From: Adiantum capillus-veneris
Taxonomy: Eukaryota > Streptophyta > Polypodiopsida > Polypodiales > Pteridaceae
DNA length: 64,000 bases
Reading direction: 5' to 3'
Assembly (NCBI GenBank): GCA_014529385.2
Contig: CM043942.1
Span: 54,808,647-54,872,646 of the forward strand
A program made the translations under genes and the position numbers. The notes under the pieces are model-generated. The model worked only from the letters and a program-made list of their open reading frames with translations. It made no database searches and had not been told where the DNA came from. Below, piece by piece: positions 12,301 to 23,537 of the stretch; position 1 is the stretch's first letter, and each line of letters starts with the position of its first letter.

Positions 12301-13652
12301 ACTGTACATCTGTCATCCACAAATTTGACTACAAGTCCAAGTCTAGCAAGTGCAGATACAGACAATAGATTCTTCTTGATCCCAGGTACATAAAGTGCAT
12401 CAACAAGTGTGAAGGAACTGCCATTTGCAGCAATAAGCACAATCTTTCCAACTCCCTGAACCGGATGAGAGGCATTGTTGGCACAAGTGACTGAATTCCC
12501 ATTAGGGATAGACTCGAGAGAGGTAAACAATTCACGATGTGAGGTAATGTGCTTTGTAGCACCACTGTCGAAATACCACACATGTGAATTTGCAGCAACT
12601 GACAAGCATGCATCATGGACAGCAGGACTGTAAGTGCACTTTGCACTAAAAGCCCATTCTGCATCAACATCAACATCACAGTCTCCTTTTACAGAAGACT
12701 CAACAATGGCTGCATTTGTAGTGGAATTAGCATTTGCAGTGCAACCACCCTCTTTCTTCTTAGCCTCTTTAGCCTTCAACTTAGGACACTGCTTGATCAA
12801 ATGATTATTAGCTCTACAATAGTGGCAACGCATCTTCTTTTTGCCCTTATCACCAGAATTTCCAGACGAATTGCTGCCAACAGAAGCATTAGGAACAAAA
12901 GTTTTGCCACTCGCAGCAAAACCATAAGAAGTGGCTCTGCTGTTACCACCCTTTCTTTGAGAAGCAATAAAAGCCTGTTCAACTGCAAGCTACCTAGTCC
13001 TGGTTTTTTTGGAAAGTGACTCTTGCAACAGCAATGTGCATAATGCATCAAATTTGACAACTTCAGGATTTCGTTGGGTCATGTACTAGCAAAAGTCTGG
13101 TAAGGCATCAAGAACAGTCTGCACAAGGGAACTGTCTGAAATGACTTCACCTGCAGAAATAAGTTGCTCATTGATATCCTTGACACCAGCAAGGAAAGTG
13201 TCCATATCATCTTCCTCATGCATAATCTTTGATTCTAGCTCTTTACGCAGCAAAGCAATTTTAGCCTCATTGCGGCTTGCATAAAGACCTGCTAGAATAT
13301 CCCAAGCCTGTTTTGCAGATTTTGTTGAATGAATGTTAGGAATAATGGTGCACTTCACAGACAACTCAATCAATGCATGAGCCTGCGCATCCTTTACATC
13401 CCAACGAGCTTGTTCTACCGTAGGCAAAACAACTCTAATAGCAGCAATCCTTGCAACAAGACCTGCCACATCCTCAACATCACCTGCATCCTCAAAACTA
13501 GGACAAACATCAATGCCGTGCACAATATTCCAGACACCCTTTGACACAAGAACATGTTGCATCATATAAGCCCACATAGGGTAATTGTATCCATTCAACC
13601 TGTCCTCAACAACAAACATCTTGAACACATCTATGTTGTTGTTGTCAGCCAT
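9391..13652 (-). pseudogene. Copia C gag-pol polyprotein, several frameshifts
   Basis: Likely start is the ATG at 13650-13652 (MADNNNIDVFKMF), followed by a gag with NGYNYPMWAYMMQHVL. Next come CCHC knuckle CHYCRANNHLIKQC (about 12790-12830), protease YFDSGATKHIT (about 12570), integrase zinc region WHARFGHLNF...CEGC, integrase core with FDRGREYMS and PQQNGVAERKNRS, RT with TAFLNGDIFEEVYV and YVDDFPITG (about 10336), and RNase H with DSDWVG and EAEYK. The longest open stretch is RT, 441 codons (10005-11330). Breaks near 9600, 10005, 11340, 11980 and 13085 make it inactive. Confidence 0.9.
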
Positions 13653-14014
13653 GGTAAATGCTGCACCTGATGTGAAAATTGCCCGCAAAGAGGAGAAACA
13701 AAGCGGGAACAACATGTGCTATATAGCACAAGCTGTAGTAGACTGTAAGACACCTGTTCTGTAGAAAACAACACTGACAGAAATTATGCACAAAATGATG
13801 AAATTGCATGTGCAGACCTGCCTGTAGTGGAAACAGAGGCCGAAATGAGCCCGACTCAAAAATCTGAGAAACCTAAGCTCTTTGAGCAGTCCAAAAATTT
13901 TTGTCGACCTACGAACACTTGCCAAACCTCACTGAAATCGGAGAAAGTGAGCAGGCATGTGTTGGAGCAGCTAGCGACTAAGCCTGGGAGGACGCAACTT
14001 GCTCCAATACCAAT

Positions 14015-14241
14015 TATTGGAATTAGGGTTGCACAGAAACGCACACAGCTTGGAGAAAATGAAGGAAGCTCAAGGCACACAACTGAGAGTGTGTTACTTA
14101 GTGTGCAATGGAAAGATAGATAGCCCTAGAGTGATGGGCATATATACAATGCACGGGGGAAAAAACCCCCTAAAGAGGGAAAAAATGCCCTGGCGGTCCT
14201 AACGTGTTCACACACATCACTACCACATGTATATGGTAACA
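14015..14241 (-). repeat. Copia C 5' LTR
   Basis: 227 bp; terminal dinucleotide on the plus strand is mutated to TA (TATTGG instead of TGTTGG). The adjacent primer site is mutated too (CTCCAATACCAAT instead of CTCTGATACCAAT). A TATA-like GTATATAC lies at about 14138-14146 on the minus strand. Confidence 0.9.
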
Positions 14242-14246
14242 AATTG

Positions 14247-15080
14247 TCTTCTCTTGTGGCTCTTCTCCTTTTTGGCTTGTTGTTCCAACTTCAATGCCCT
14301 TTGAATCAGATATTAAATTTCTTATGTGGGTGCTGGAACCTCCTGTTCCCCTAACTTTTTGCTTTTGAAACCATTAAGGAACTAGGCTTGCATCCTTTTC
14401 TCTGATGGAAGCTCTTACAATTGTCTGGTCAATTCCTTAATCTTTTCTACATAGCTTCTGGCCGACAACTTGCCTTGCTTGATCTTATCCAGTTTTCACA
14501 TTATATCCTCATCACCCCTATTATCTGAATACTCCAAGTGAAAAGCTTTAAGCAGTTTATGGTAGGATCTAAGTTGGCAAGCTGGATAGTGGTAGTACCA
14601 TTTTCTACCTGTCTCCTTTAGTGTGTGAAGAAAATATTCCCCCCATTCGTCCTCATCTATGTCCTTGAGTTCAACATACTATTCAAAAGCTTGGATGTGT
14701 ACATCTGGGTCATCTTTCTTGCCTCCTTTGAAAGTTGAAGGTGAGCTGGCCTTCTATCTTTGGATCTTATTTTTGTGTAATGATCTGTATCAGATTTCTA
14801 GTCCTTGTTATCCTAGATCTGAGTCATTGTGTCCTCTTCAGATTGCTTTGTTGATTTATGTCTTGCTGACCGATAACTTCGCTTACTGCCCTCGCTTTCC
14901 TTAGTGGGTTTTTGGCTTCGCTGAGATCCATGAGACCGGGTCCGTCTTTTCGCTCTCTCTATACGTCTATGCCTGGAATGAGTAGAATGTTGAGAATCCC
15001 TTGATCCATCTGTGTCATTTCTGGGTTCTCTCTCACAATCAAAGCCTCGCTCAAACTTTTGGGATTGGGTTGACACAGTC
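14247..15080 (-). pseudogene. Gypsy A gag core
   Basis: Minus-strand frames give DDPDVHIQAFE, YVELKDIDEDEWGEYFLHTL and KETGRKWYYHYP followed by a YVEKIKELTRQL segment. This is the pattern of the retrotransposon gag domain (D-P-x-x-H-x-x-x-F, W-x-x-F, A/K-x-x-W-Y). Upstream is an Arg/Ser/His-rich N-terminal frame (14813-15076). Stops interrupt it several times. Copia C was inserted downstream of this part. Confidence 0.75.
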
Positions 15081-15169
15081 CGGATTATCCATGAATTTGG
15101 TAGCTAGCCTTCTGCCGCGTGAAACTAGTCTGGACGGCATTGTCAATATCTGGAAACTCTAACACCAAA

Positions 15170-15655
15170 TGTGAGATAATTCATTTGTCAAGATCAACTT
15201 AGCTCAAACCACCGTGATCGCGCCAGAATGAACCCTTATGACAGCTATTCCAGGCTGGTCAGTTAGAGTTATTCAGATCAGACAAAGACTTTAGATTAGA
15301 CAAGACTGGAATGAAATGTAAGATTGGAACTGAAATATAGACTGAACTAGAAACTGAGATTAAACACTAAAACTGGAGACTAGAACTTGAATATATTTTA
15401 GGGTTAGTGTAAGCCAATACAACAGTGTGAGCCAAGTCTGTTCCGAGCTCAACTAGGGTTACAAAGATACAAGAGCATAAAGAACTCTAGAAGAGATATC
15501 GAGAGAGAGATCCCGCGAAATGAACAGTGGGTCCTATTTATAGCCACCGGGTTGGACCTCTGACTACTGTGCATTGTATCAGTTATCACAGTAAAACTGG
15601 CCTTTGTAATTAGTTGTTCCCGCCATCTATAAGGTGTTCTAGCTGGCTCTTGACA
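15170..15655 (-). repeat. Gypsy A 5' LTR (putative)
   Basis: Bounded on the plus strand by TGTGAG (15170) and CTTGACA (15655), so TG...CA. Minus strand contains a good TATA box GGCTATAAATAGG (about 15533-15546). A TTGGTGTTAGAG-like sequence next to it (15157-15169) could be the primer site, but I cannot assign the tRNA. The partner LTR is outside the window, so the borders rest on sequence features only. Confidence 0.6.
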
Positions 15656-15863
15656 AAGTAAAATTCTCTCTGTCTATGGTAGAGAGAAGGTGGATGGGTG
15701 AACCGGTTGATCGCTACATAGGGTCCAGTGCTCTACTAGTCATTTACATTTTTGATGTTATGGTATACCCCTATTCTGTTATTGCATTAATTTATGGTTG
15801 CCTATTTCATTTAGATGGAGCATGTAAAGATTCTCTTTTTTCATTCTTCTATGTCTGTGCGCA

Positions 15864-15868
<5 letters not shown>
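15656..15868. other. Intergenic, no recognisable feature
   Basis: Flank of gypsy A. I see no coding or repeat signal before the TC microsatellite. Confidence 0.5.

Positions 15869-15914
<46 letters not shown>
15869..15914. repeat. (TC)23 microsatellite
   Basis: Perfect TC run. Translates to Ser-Leu strings that are not real proteins. Confidence 0.97.
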
Positions 15915-15918
<4 letters not shown>

Positions 15919-16199
15919 CGCAATGCAGTGTACACATATATTCACCCTCCACATGGTCATTTTTTGGAGTACGCTTTTATTCATACCCCCCATTCAGAGG
16001 TAGCACTAGTTGCTAGGTGCCTCTTGATTCCGTCTGGCTCATCACTTAAACTCCATGCTAAGCCGGACGCCGAGAACTCCTCCCCTTTGTAAACGCTTTT
16101 GCAACTTTGTTGTATATTAAAATTTCACAAATTTACAAATTGTGTAATTTTTGCATAGGCCCTTGGGAAAGGGTATCTCTCAAGAATAGTGGTTGTCCA

Positions 16200-16740
16200 T
16201 GGCTCAAGTATGTATCTTAAGTAAACTTTTTAGTATTATATTTACTTATGATATGTGACCTAAATAAATATAATGCTAAAAGGTTTACTTAGGGTATATA
16301 CTAATAGGCCCAGTCAATTTTCGAAAGCAGGTGAATTAAATGGAATCTGAAAAGATGCTTGCAAAAGGTTTACTTAGGGTATATACTAGTAGGTTTGGAA
16401 CAAAATTTATGTAGGAAATCACCTACATCGATTCCCAGGAATCTTGGTAGTGATGATTAAAAAAAAAAAAAACTATTAGAATGACCTTTTACTTAGGGTA
16501 CATACAAGCAGGTTTTAAAAACGACTCATTACTTTCAAGATTCCTTGGAATCTATGTAGGCAATTTCCTACATAGATTTCTTTGAAAACCTACCTGTATG
16601 TACACTAAGTAAACCTTTTAGCATTATATTTGCTTAGGATATGTACCTTAAGTAAACCTTTTAGCATTATATTTACTTAGAGTATGTTCCTTAAGTATAT
16701 CTTTTAGCATTATATTTACTTAGGGTATAATTGAGTAGGA
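16200..16740. repeat. Fold-back repeat block with 43-bp tandem units
   Basis: AT-rich block built of one motif in both orientations. TTTTAGCATTATATTT recurs at 16616, 16659 and 16702 (exact 43-bp period). Its inverse, AAAAGGTTTACTTAGGGTAT, recurs near 16276 and 16362. The left end pairs with itself (about 16217-16300). A 12-bp perfect stem AATCTATGTAGG/CCTACATAGATT lies near 16548-16578. This is how a MITE or fold-back element looks. I see no clear target duplication and no coding capacity. Confidence 0.75.
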
Positions 16741-16823
16741 AATATCCATTTTGAAAAATAAAAGAGAAGAGAATCTTCTTAAATTCTCTCTCTTCTTTCA
16801 TTGAAAAAATGAGATCTCATAGT

Positions 16824-16970
<147 letters not shown>

Positions 16971-17136
16971 CGCGCGCCCATCCCGATGAGAACTACAATC
17001 TATGCACCACCTTCTTGCAAGAGGGAGAATCCAGATGCGATGGAAAGGAAATTGAAGGGGTGGACAGCAGCTAAACATGGTCAGCAGTCATCTAGAATGA
17101 AACTAAAAATTGAATCATCTGAGTCCTGCTTGTGTG

Positions 17137-17178
17137 CTCTCTCTCTCTCTCTCTCCTCTCTCTCCTCTCTCTCTCTCC
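17137..17178. repeat. Imperfect CT microsatellite
   Basis: CT repeat with two CTCCTC interruptions. Confidence 0.95.
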
Positions 17179-17751
17179 ACAGAGGACACTACATGCTCCT
17201 TTTGTGACATCGAGCCTGAGACAGAGTTGCACTACACATGCCACTGCCCGTCTACTACGAGATACGAGGCCGCTTATTGCTTTTAGAGAGGCTTGGACCA
17301 TTCTCTACAGTCCCATGCGGTACGAGGATTAAGATGCCTGGGTTTGTCTTTCTCGAGTGCACAGACACAGAGAGAGCCTGATGAGAGGAGAGGCTAGCCA
17401 ACTTCAGAGACAGATCACATACTTCTTTAGAGCTACCACTGGACACCCTAAGGAGTTACTACCACAGCAAGCTCGTCGCTTTACACCAGAGAGCATACTG
17501 ATCGATTGAGCGACTGAGCTGGGGAGATCCAGACACCCATGACTGCGGAGGACTACACAACATCGACGGAGGTTGCATAAGAGGTTTCGGGTCACTTTGG
17601 CTCGACATGCACGACGCCCAGCCAGACTATTGACCATGGAGGAGATTGATGAGATCCACCAGTACCAATGCTGGATCTCATGTGATCTAGCTATCCCAGC
17701 TAGTTGTTTAGCTGCTAAGCGTCCACACCTAGCAGTTTAGGATTCCATAGT
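17179..17751 (+). pseudogene. Possible coding remnant with Cys/His cluster
   Basis: One plus frame reads CSFCDIEPETELHYTCHCP (about 17193-17249), a C-x2-C...H-x3-C spacing seen in the zinc-binding tails of some LINE-type reverse transcriptases. A second frame further on reads QITYFFRATTGHPKEL and LARHARRPARLLTMEEIDE. The frames are separated by shifts and stops. I do not recognise the source with certainty; a degraded LINE or other mobile-element end is the best guess. Confidence 0.3.
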
Positions 17752-17756
17752 ATTAT

Positions 17757-17984
17757 TGTTGGAATTAGGGTTGCAGAGAAACACACACAGCTTGGAGAAG
17801 ACGAAGGAAGCTCAAGGCACACAATAGAGAGTGTATTCCTTAGTGTGCAATGGAAAGATAGATAGCCCTAGAGTGATGGGCGTATATACAATGCACGGGG
17901 GAAAAAACCTCCTAAAGAGGGAAAAAATGCCCCGGCGGTCTTCAGTGTGTTCACACACATCACTACCACAAGTATATGGTAACA
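17757..17984 (-). repeat. Copia D 3' LTR
   Basis: 228 bp TGTTGG...GTAACA. Followed at 17985 by AATCCCCCCTGG, the polypurine tract on the minus strand. Confidence 0.93.
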
Positions 17985-18055
17985 AATCCCCCCTGGAGTG
18001 ATGCGGTGAACGAGAGCTGGCACATGAGTAAATGGAAGTGCCATGCCTGGGACAG

Positions 18056-21000
18056 GATCAGTCCACAAAGGGGAGTAACCCAAAGCTTTGCGAAAAGCTT
18101 CAAGCTTCTCACGAGACAATGCCTTTGTGAAAAGATCTGCAATGTTGTCCTGTTTTGGCACATAAGCCAAGCTGATCTCTCCTGCTGAGAGCCCTCCCTG
18201 ACATAGTGGTAATGCACCTCAATGTGCTTTGTGCGAGCATGAAAAAACTGGTTCCTCGCAACTGCCAATGCGCTCTGACTGTCAGTGTAGATAGTGTTGG
18301 CAGTGTCCTGTCCACACCCAAGTCAGCCATAAGGCGTTTGAGCCATACACACTCAACCGTAGCTGTGAAGACTGCCCTGTACTCAGCCTCACAACTCGAA
18401 GTGTCCCACAGTAGGTTGCTTCTTGCTCAACCATGATATACATGAACTGCCAAGCATGAAACAAAAACCACTTGTGGACACTCGCGTGTCAAAACACCAG
18501 CCCAATCTGAGTCCGAAAAAGCATGTAAGTCTGGCGGCAATGATCCCCCCTTGGGATAAACAAGCCAAGATGTAAAGTGCACTAATGTAGCGGAAAATCC
18601 TCTTGACAGCCTGCCAATGCTTAGCCCTGGGCTTTGCATAAATCTCTGACCTGCGAGACTGCAAACTGAATATCTGGCCTCGTGTTGCATACATAAATTA
18701 GGCAGCCAACAAGCAAAAGTTTGGTAAAGATGACATCACGAGTATCGCCAGCATCATGTAGACTCAACTTCAACCTGTTTCCATGGGAGAGCATTAGGTT
18801 TGCAATCCTCAAGTCCAAACTTACATAGCAATGTCTCTATGTAACTTTTCTGACACAAGGCAATACCACCATCAAACTGCTTAAACTGTATACCCAAGTA
18901 ATGATGCAACAGCCCAAATTTTCATCTTGAAAGTGCATTCAAATCAGCCTTAAATTCAGCAATATGTCTCTCATTTGGTCCAGTGATCAGCAAATCATCA
19001 ACATAAAGAACCACAATGAGAAATACATCATCCTCACGCTTTACATACAATGTGCTTTTCTGTGGACTGTTACGAAAGCCTCGTTTAACCAAATGAGTGT
19101 CAGCTTTCTCATACAAGCACGAGGAGATTGCTTCAACCCATACAAAGCCTTCATACATTGCACACTTTGTCCTCTTGTCTTTTATGACAAAACCGCGAGG
19201 CTGCGTTACATAAACTTCCTCAAATATGTCACCATTCAAGAAAGCAGTAACAATGTCTAATTGATGTAGCACATCCCAACCAAAATGAGCTGCCAATGCA
19301 CATAGAAAACGCACAGTAGTCATACGACAAGTGGGAGCAAAAGTCTCTTCAAATCTATGCCTTTTTATTGTGCATAACCCTTTCAACAAGTCGAGCCTTA
19401 TGGCGATCGATCTCACCATCCGGCTGCGTTTCACTTGTAAACCCACTTCGTACCAATGGCCTTTTTGCCAGGAGGCAAATCACATAAAGTCCATGTGTCA
19501 TTCTCTATAAGTGCATCATATTCTGATTGCATGGCAGCAATCCAATTTTCTGAATTCTGTGCTTCATCAAAAGACAGAGGCTCCTCAACATCATGTAAAC
19601 TAGACACAGCCAAAGCATAAACAATCTGATGCATAAGATGCATGGCGAGAGCCTGAACGAGTACGACTAATAAAGGTGCATCCAATTTACTGTCACGCAA
19701 GTGTGAACCAGCCATTTTGGCATACCTCTAGCCTGCTCATTTTCAGCCCTTTCTCATCAAAGTACATCATGTACATCTGCATCAGTAATAGGCTGTTCTA
19801 AAACATTTTCAGAAACCCCCATAGGCTGAACATTTGCCTCATTCGAACTTACATTCGTATTTCCACACTGAAAAGAGGCAACAAAGTGTCCATAAATGTC
19901 CTGTGAGCTTACATTACTGTCTCTAGTACATGACAGCAAGGGCTGAACAGAATCTTCCACAAACACAACATCTCGTGAAACCAAAATACGATTTGTTTGC
20001 GGATGATACAACTTGTAACCTTTGCTTTTCAGCACTATAACCAACAAAAATACATTTGACAGCCTTATCATCCAATTTTCTGCGCTGCACTTGTGGCACC
20101 TAAGCATATGCCAAACAACCAAAAACACGCATGTGCTCAATAGAAGGTTTTCTATCATGCCATGCTCATATGGAGTAATAACTGCAAGCTTTCGTAGGAC
20201 ACCTGTTTAGTAATAAGTGGCACACATGATGGCCTCAAGCCAAAAAGAATGCGGCAAAGCTTGACTTTGACCATACATCGTGCATTTCCGTTAGTGATCT
20301 GCTTTTCCTCTCAGCAACACCATTTTGCTGATGTGAATAAGTCACTGTACATTGGTGTTTTATCCCACGACTAGCCAGAAATGCATTAAATTCATGAGAC
20401 ATATACTCCCCCCCTTCGATCGGAACGGAGGGTGCCCACTTACATTTTGAGACATTTTCAGCCATAGCCAAAAAATGTTTTGAAGCACATAAAAACTTCG
20501 ACTTTGCTTTTAAGCAATACCCATGCATGCCTGGAGTAATCATCAATGAAAGTCACGAAGTACAGGTAATTGCCCAAGGACGGAGTTTGGCATGGGCCAC
20601 AAACAATCACTTGCACAAGCTGCAACCTGCATTGTGGCCCTAACTGAACCATCCTTTGGAAACTTAGAACGCTTGCATTTTACCCAGAATACAGCCTTCA
20701 CAAACATGTTGATAGGTGCTTCAAGAGGCGCAAAGAAGCAACCATATCAATTTCTGCAAACGCAGCAAACTGGCAAAATTCAGATGACCAAAACGTCATG
20801 CCAAAGTTTTGCATCTGAAATAGCCCTTGAATCTGCAACAGCATTTGCAAAATTTTGTCCACACTTGTCATACAAAGTGAGCTTATACAGCCCACGGCAC
20901 AAAAGCCCAGATGCAACAATTTCATCACCAAAACTGAGATCATGAACTGTACATCTGTCATCCCAAATTTTGACTACAAGTCCAAGTCTAGCAAGTGCGA

Positions 21001-22310
21001 TACAGACAAGAGATTCTTCTTGATCCCAGGTACTAAAGTGCATTCAACAAGTGTGAAGGAACTGCCATTACATCAGTGAGCACAATCTTTCCAACTCCCT
21101 GAACTGGATAAGAGGCGTTGTTGGCACAAGTGACTGAATTCCCATGAGGGACAGACTCGAGAGAGGTAAACAATTCACGATGTGAGGTAATGTGCTTTGT
21201 AGCACCACTGTCGAAATACCACACATGTGAATCTGCAGCAACTGACAAGCATGCATCATGGACAGCAGGATTGTAAGTGCACTTCTGCGCTAAAAGCCCA
21301 TTCTGCATCAACATCGGCAGTCACAATCTCCTTTCCACAGAAGACTCAACAATTGCTACATTTGTAGTGGAACCAGCATTTGCAGTGGAACCACCCTCTT
21401 TCTTCTTAGCCTCTTTGGCCTTTCAACTTAGGACACGACTTGATCAAGTGATCATTGGCTTTACAATAATGGCAACGCATCTTCTTTTTTGCCCTTATCA
21501 CCAGAATGCCAGACGAAGTGCTGCCAGCAGAAGCATTGGAACAGAATTTTTTGCCACTCGCAGCAGAACCATAAGAAGTGGCTGCATACTGTTACCACCC
21601 TTTCTTTGAGAAGCAATAAAAGCCTGTTCAACTGCACGCTGCCTAGCCTGTTTTTTCTAGAAAGTGACTCTTGCAACAGCAATGTGCATAATGCATCAAA
21701 CTTACAACTTCAGGATTTCCTTGGGTCATCAGTCTCAAGTACTAGCAAAAGTCTGGTAGAATCTGGTAAGGCATCAAGAACAGTCTGCACAAGGAACTTC
21801 AGAAATGACTTCACCTGCAGAAATGAGTTGCTCATTGATATCCTTGACACTAGCAAGGAAAGGTCCATATCATCTTCCTCATGCATATACTTCGACTCTA
21901 GCTCTTTACGCAGCAAAGCAATTTTAGCCTCATTGCGGCTTGCATAAAGACCTGCTAGAATATCCCAAGCCTGTTTGCAGATTTGCTGAACGGATGTGAG
22001 GAATAATGGTGCGCTTCACAGACAACGCAATCAATGATGAGCCTGCGCATCCTTAACATCCCAACGAGCTTGTTCTGCTGTAGGCAAAACACTCTAACAG
22101 CTGCAATCCTTGCAGCAAGACCTGCAACATCCTCAATATCGCCTACATCTTCAGAACCAGGAGTACATCAATGCCCTGCACAGTGTTCCAGACACCTTTT
22201 GACACAAGAACGTGTTGCATCATATAACCCACATAGGGTAGTTGTCCCCATCCAACCTGTCCTCAGCAGCAAACATCTTGAACACATCTGTGTTGTTTTG
22301 TTGTCACCAT
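18056..22310 (-). pseudogene. Copia D gag-pol, fragmented
   Basis: All copia domains are present in order but in short alternating frames. The gag start lies near 22308-22310 and protease YFDSGATKHIT near 21215. Integrase zinc region and core pieces lie at about 20230-21040. RT is at 18922-19446 (TAFLNGDIFEEVYV, YVDDLLITG) and RNase H with EAEYR at about 18100-18700. The longest single frame is only about 174 codons. Compared with copia C, most breaks are single missing bases, for example one in ATATCAATTTCTG near 20745 where C has ATATCAGATTTCTG. Confidence 0.88.
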
Positions 22311-22646
22311 GTAAATGCTGCACCTGATGTGAAAACTGCCCGAAAATAGGAGAAATGGAGTGGGAACAACTTGTGCATATAGCACAACCGTAGAAGACTA
22401 TAAGGCCCCTGTTATGCAGAAAACGGCACTGACAGAAAATCTGCACAAAATGACGAAATAACCTGTGCAGTACTGCCCGTATTGAAACGGAGGCCGAAAG
22501 AGCCCAAATCAAAATTCTGAGCATACCAAGCTCTTCGAGCTTTCCCAAAATATTTGTCACCAGCGAACGCTTGCCAAAGCTATGAAATCGAGAAAGTGAG
22601 CAGGCGTGTGCTGAGCAGCTGGCGACTAAGCCCGGAGGACGTGACA

Positions 22647-22658
22647 GCTCTGATACCA
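22647..22658 (-). promoter_or_regulatory. Copia D primer binding site (initiator tRNA-Met)
   Basis: Minus strand TGGTATCAGAGC, two bases from the LTR at 22661. Confidence 0.95.
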
Positions 22659-22660
22659 AT

Positions 22661-22885
22661 TGTTGGAATTGGGTTGCAGAGAAACACACACAGCTTGGAG
22701 AAGACGAAGGAACTCAAGGCACACAATAGAGAGTGTATTCCTTAGTGTGCAATGGAAAGATAGATAGCCCTAGAGTGATGGGCGTATATACAATGCACGG
22801 GGGAAAAAACCTCCTAAAGAGGGAAAAAATGCCCCGGCGGTCCTAGTGTGTTCACACACATCACTACCACATGTATATGGTAACA
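22661..22885 (-). repeat. Copia D 5' LTR
   Basis: 225 bp, TGTTGG...GTAACA; a few small differences from the 3' LTR. TATA-like GTATATAC on the minus strand near 22783-22791. Confidence 0.93.
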
Positions 22886-22891
22886 ATTTTA

Positions 22892-22923
22892 TTTTGTCAT
22901 TTTGTCATTTTGTCATTTTGTCA
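22892..22923. repeat. (TTTTGTCA)4 minisatellite
   Basis: Four exact 8-bp units directly beside the copia D right border. Confidence 0.95.
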
Positions 22924-23031
22924 TCTTGTTACTCTGACTTTGTATCAGATCCACCACATTGTAACTTTCTGTCCCATAGGTCACTTTGGCCTTTTGAAGA
23001 CGTTAATATAACATTTTATTTCATTTTCATT

Positions 23032-23034
<3 letters not shown>

Positions 23035-23113
<79 letters not shown>
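23035..23113. repeat. (TC)n microsatellite
   Basis: About 79 bp of TC with one interruption near 23081. Confidence 0.97.
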
Positions 23114-23115
<2 letters not shown>

Positions 23116-23537
23116 GTCCACCTTGAGGACAAACAATCAGCAATTTGCGAGGGGATGAGTGCTTAGGAAATTGCAGCAGCGCCATGGCATACCTTCCAAG
23201 GGGGGCTAGGTGACGCATGCTTTGCACAGAGGAAGAAGTAGAGATAGTTGAGTGTTGAAAAATTAGATGCGATAGCATCTTTGTAAGTATCGATTTTTAG
23301 GGCGGATTCAGACGGTGCCGACGGCACCCGTTCTCTTTTTCAAGTGCCGCCTCCCCCTTGTTCACAAGAGGCGATGGTAATTTTTAATTTGGTTTTCTAC
23401 ATTTTTGGCATCCAATGAACGTTAGCGTGCTGGTTCGACTCCAACGCTTGCACACCACTGATCTAAGTTCAATTTGCAATCTCTGTATTCCTCGCTGAAA
23501 AGGTGGTGATAGAGAGCTTGTGGGGGGCGGGCCTCAT
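23114..23537. other. Non-coding stretch with an isolated pol III box B-like motif
   Basis: No gene seen. GGTTCGACTCC at 23432-23442 matches the box B consensus of tRNA promoters. It follows CAATGAACG, a sequence that also precedes the tRNA-like boxes at 23740-23794. No complete tRNA fold is visible. Confidence 0.4.

Larger units (their letters stand above)
9204..14241 (-). mobile_element. Ty1/copia retrotransposon C, degenerate
   Basis: Minus-strand copia element inside gypsy A gag. Right LTR 14015-14241, left LTR 9204-9378 truncated at its inner side. Flanks are GATTG (9199-9203) and AATTG (14242-14246), a target duplication with one mismatch. The same family as copia D by LTR and protein sequence; different from copia B. 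Confidence 0.9.
1..15655 (-). mobile_element. Ty3/gypsy retrotransposon A, decayed, hosting two copia insertions
   Basis: Minus-strand element assembled from three blocks separated by copia B and copia C: 5' LTR and gag (14247-15655), gag end and protease (7519-9203) and RT (1-2337). Joining the flanks of each copia restores continuous gypsy-type sequence, which supports one original element. Recognisable parts are a retrotransposon gag core, a damaged zinc knuckle, a protease end with a GMLLGRPWLR motif and an RT with VVVPKKNGKLRVCVDY. All frames are broken by stops and shifts. The 3' half of RT, RNase H, integrase and 3' LTR are not in the window; they may lie beyond base 1 or have been lost in the duplication seen at 1-2267. 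Confidence 0.82.
17757..22885 (-). mobile_element. Ty1/copia retrotransposon D, same family as C
   Basis: Minus-strand element of 5,129 bp with two full LTRs, tRNA-Met PBS and polypurine tract. Flanks are ATTAT (17752-17756) and ATTTT (22886-22890), a possible target duplication with one mismatch. The coding region aligns base by base with copia C but carries many one-base deletions. Confidence 0.92.

Noticed and set aside
15676-16092. Open frame of 138 codons with long Ser-Leu repeats
   Set aside because: It is the translation of the TC microsatellite with random flanks.
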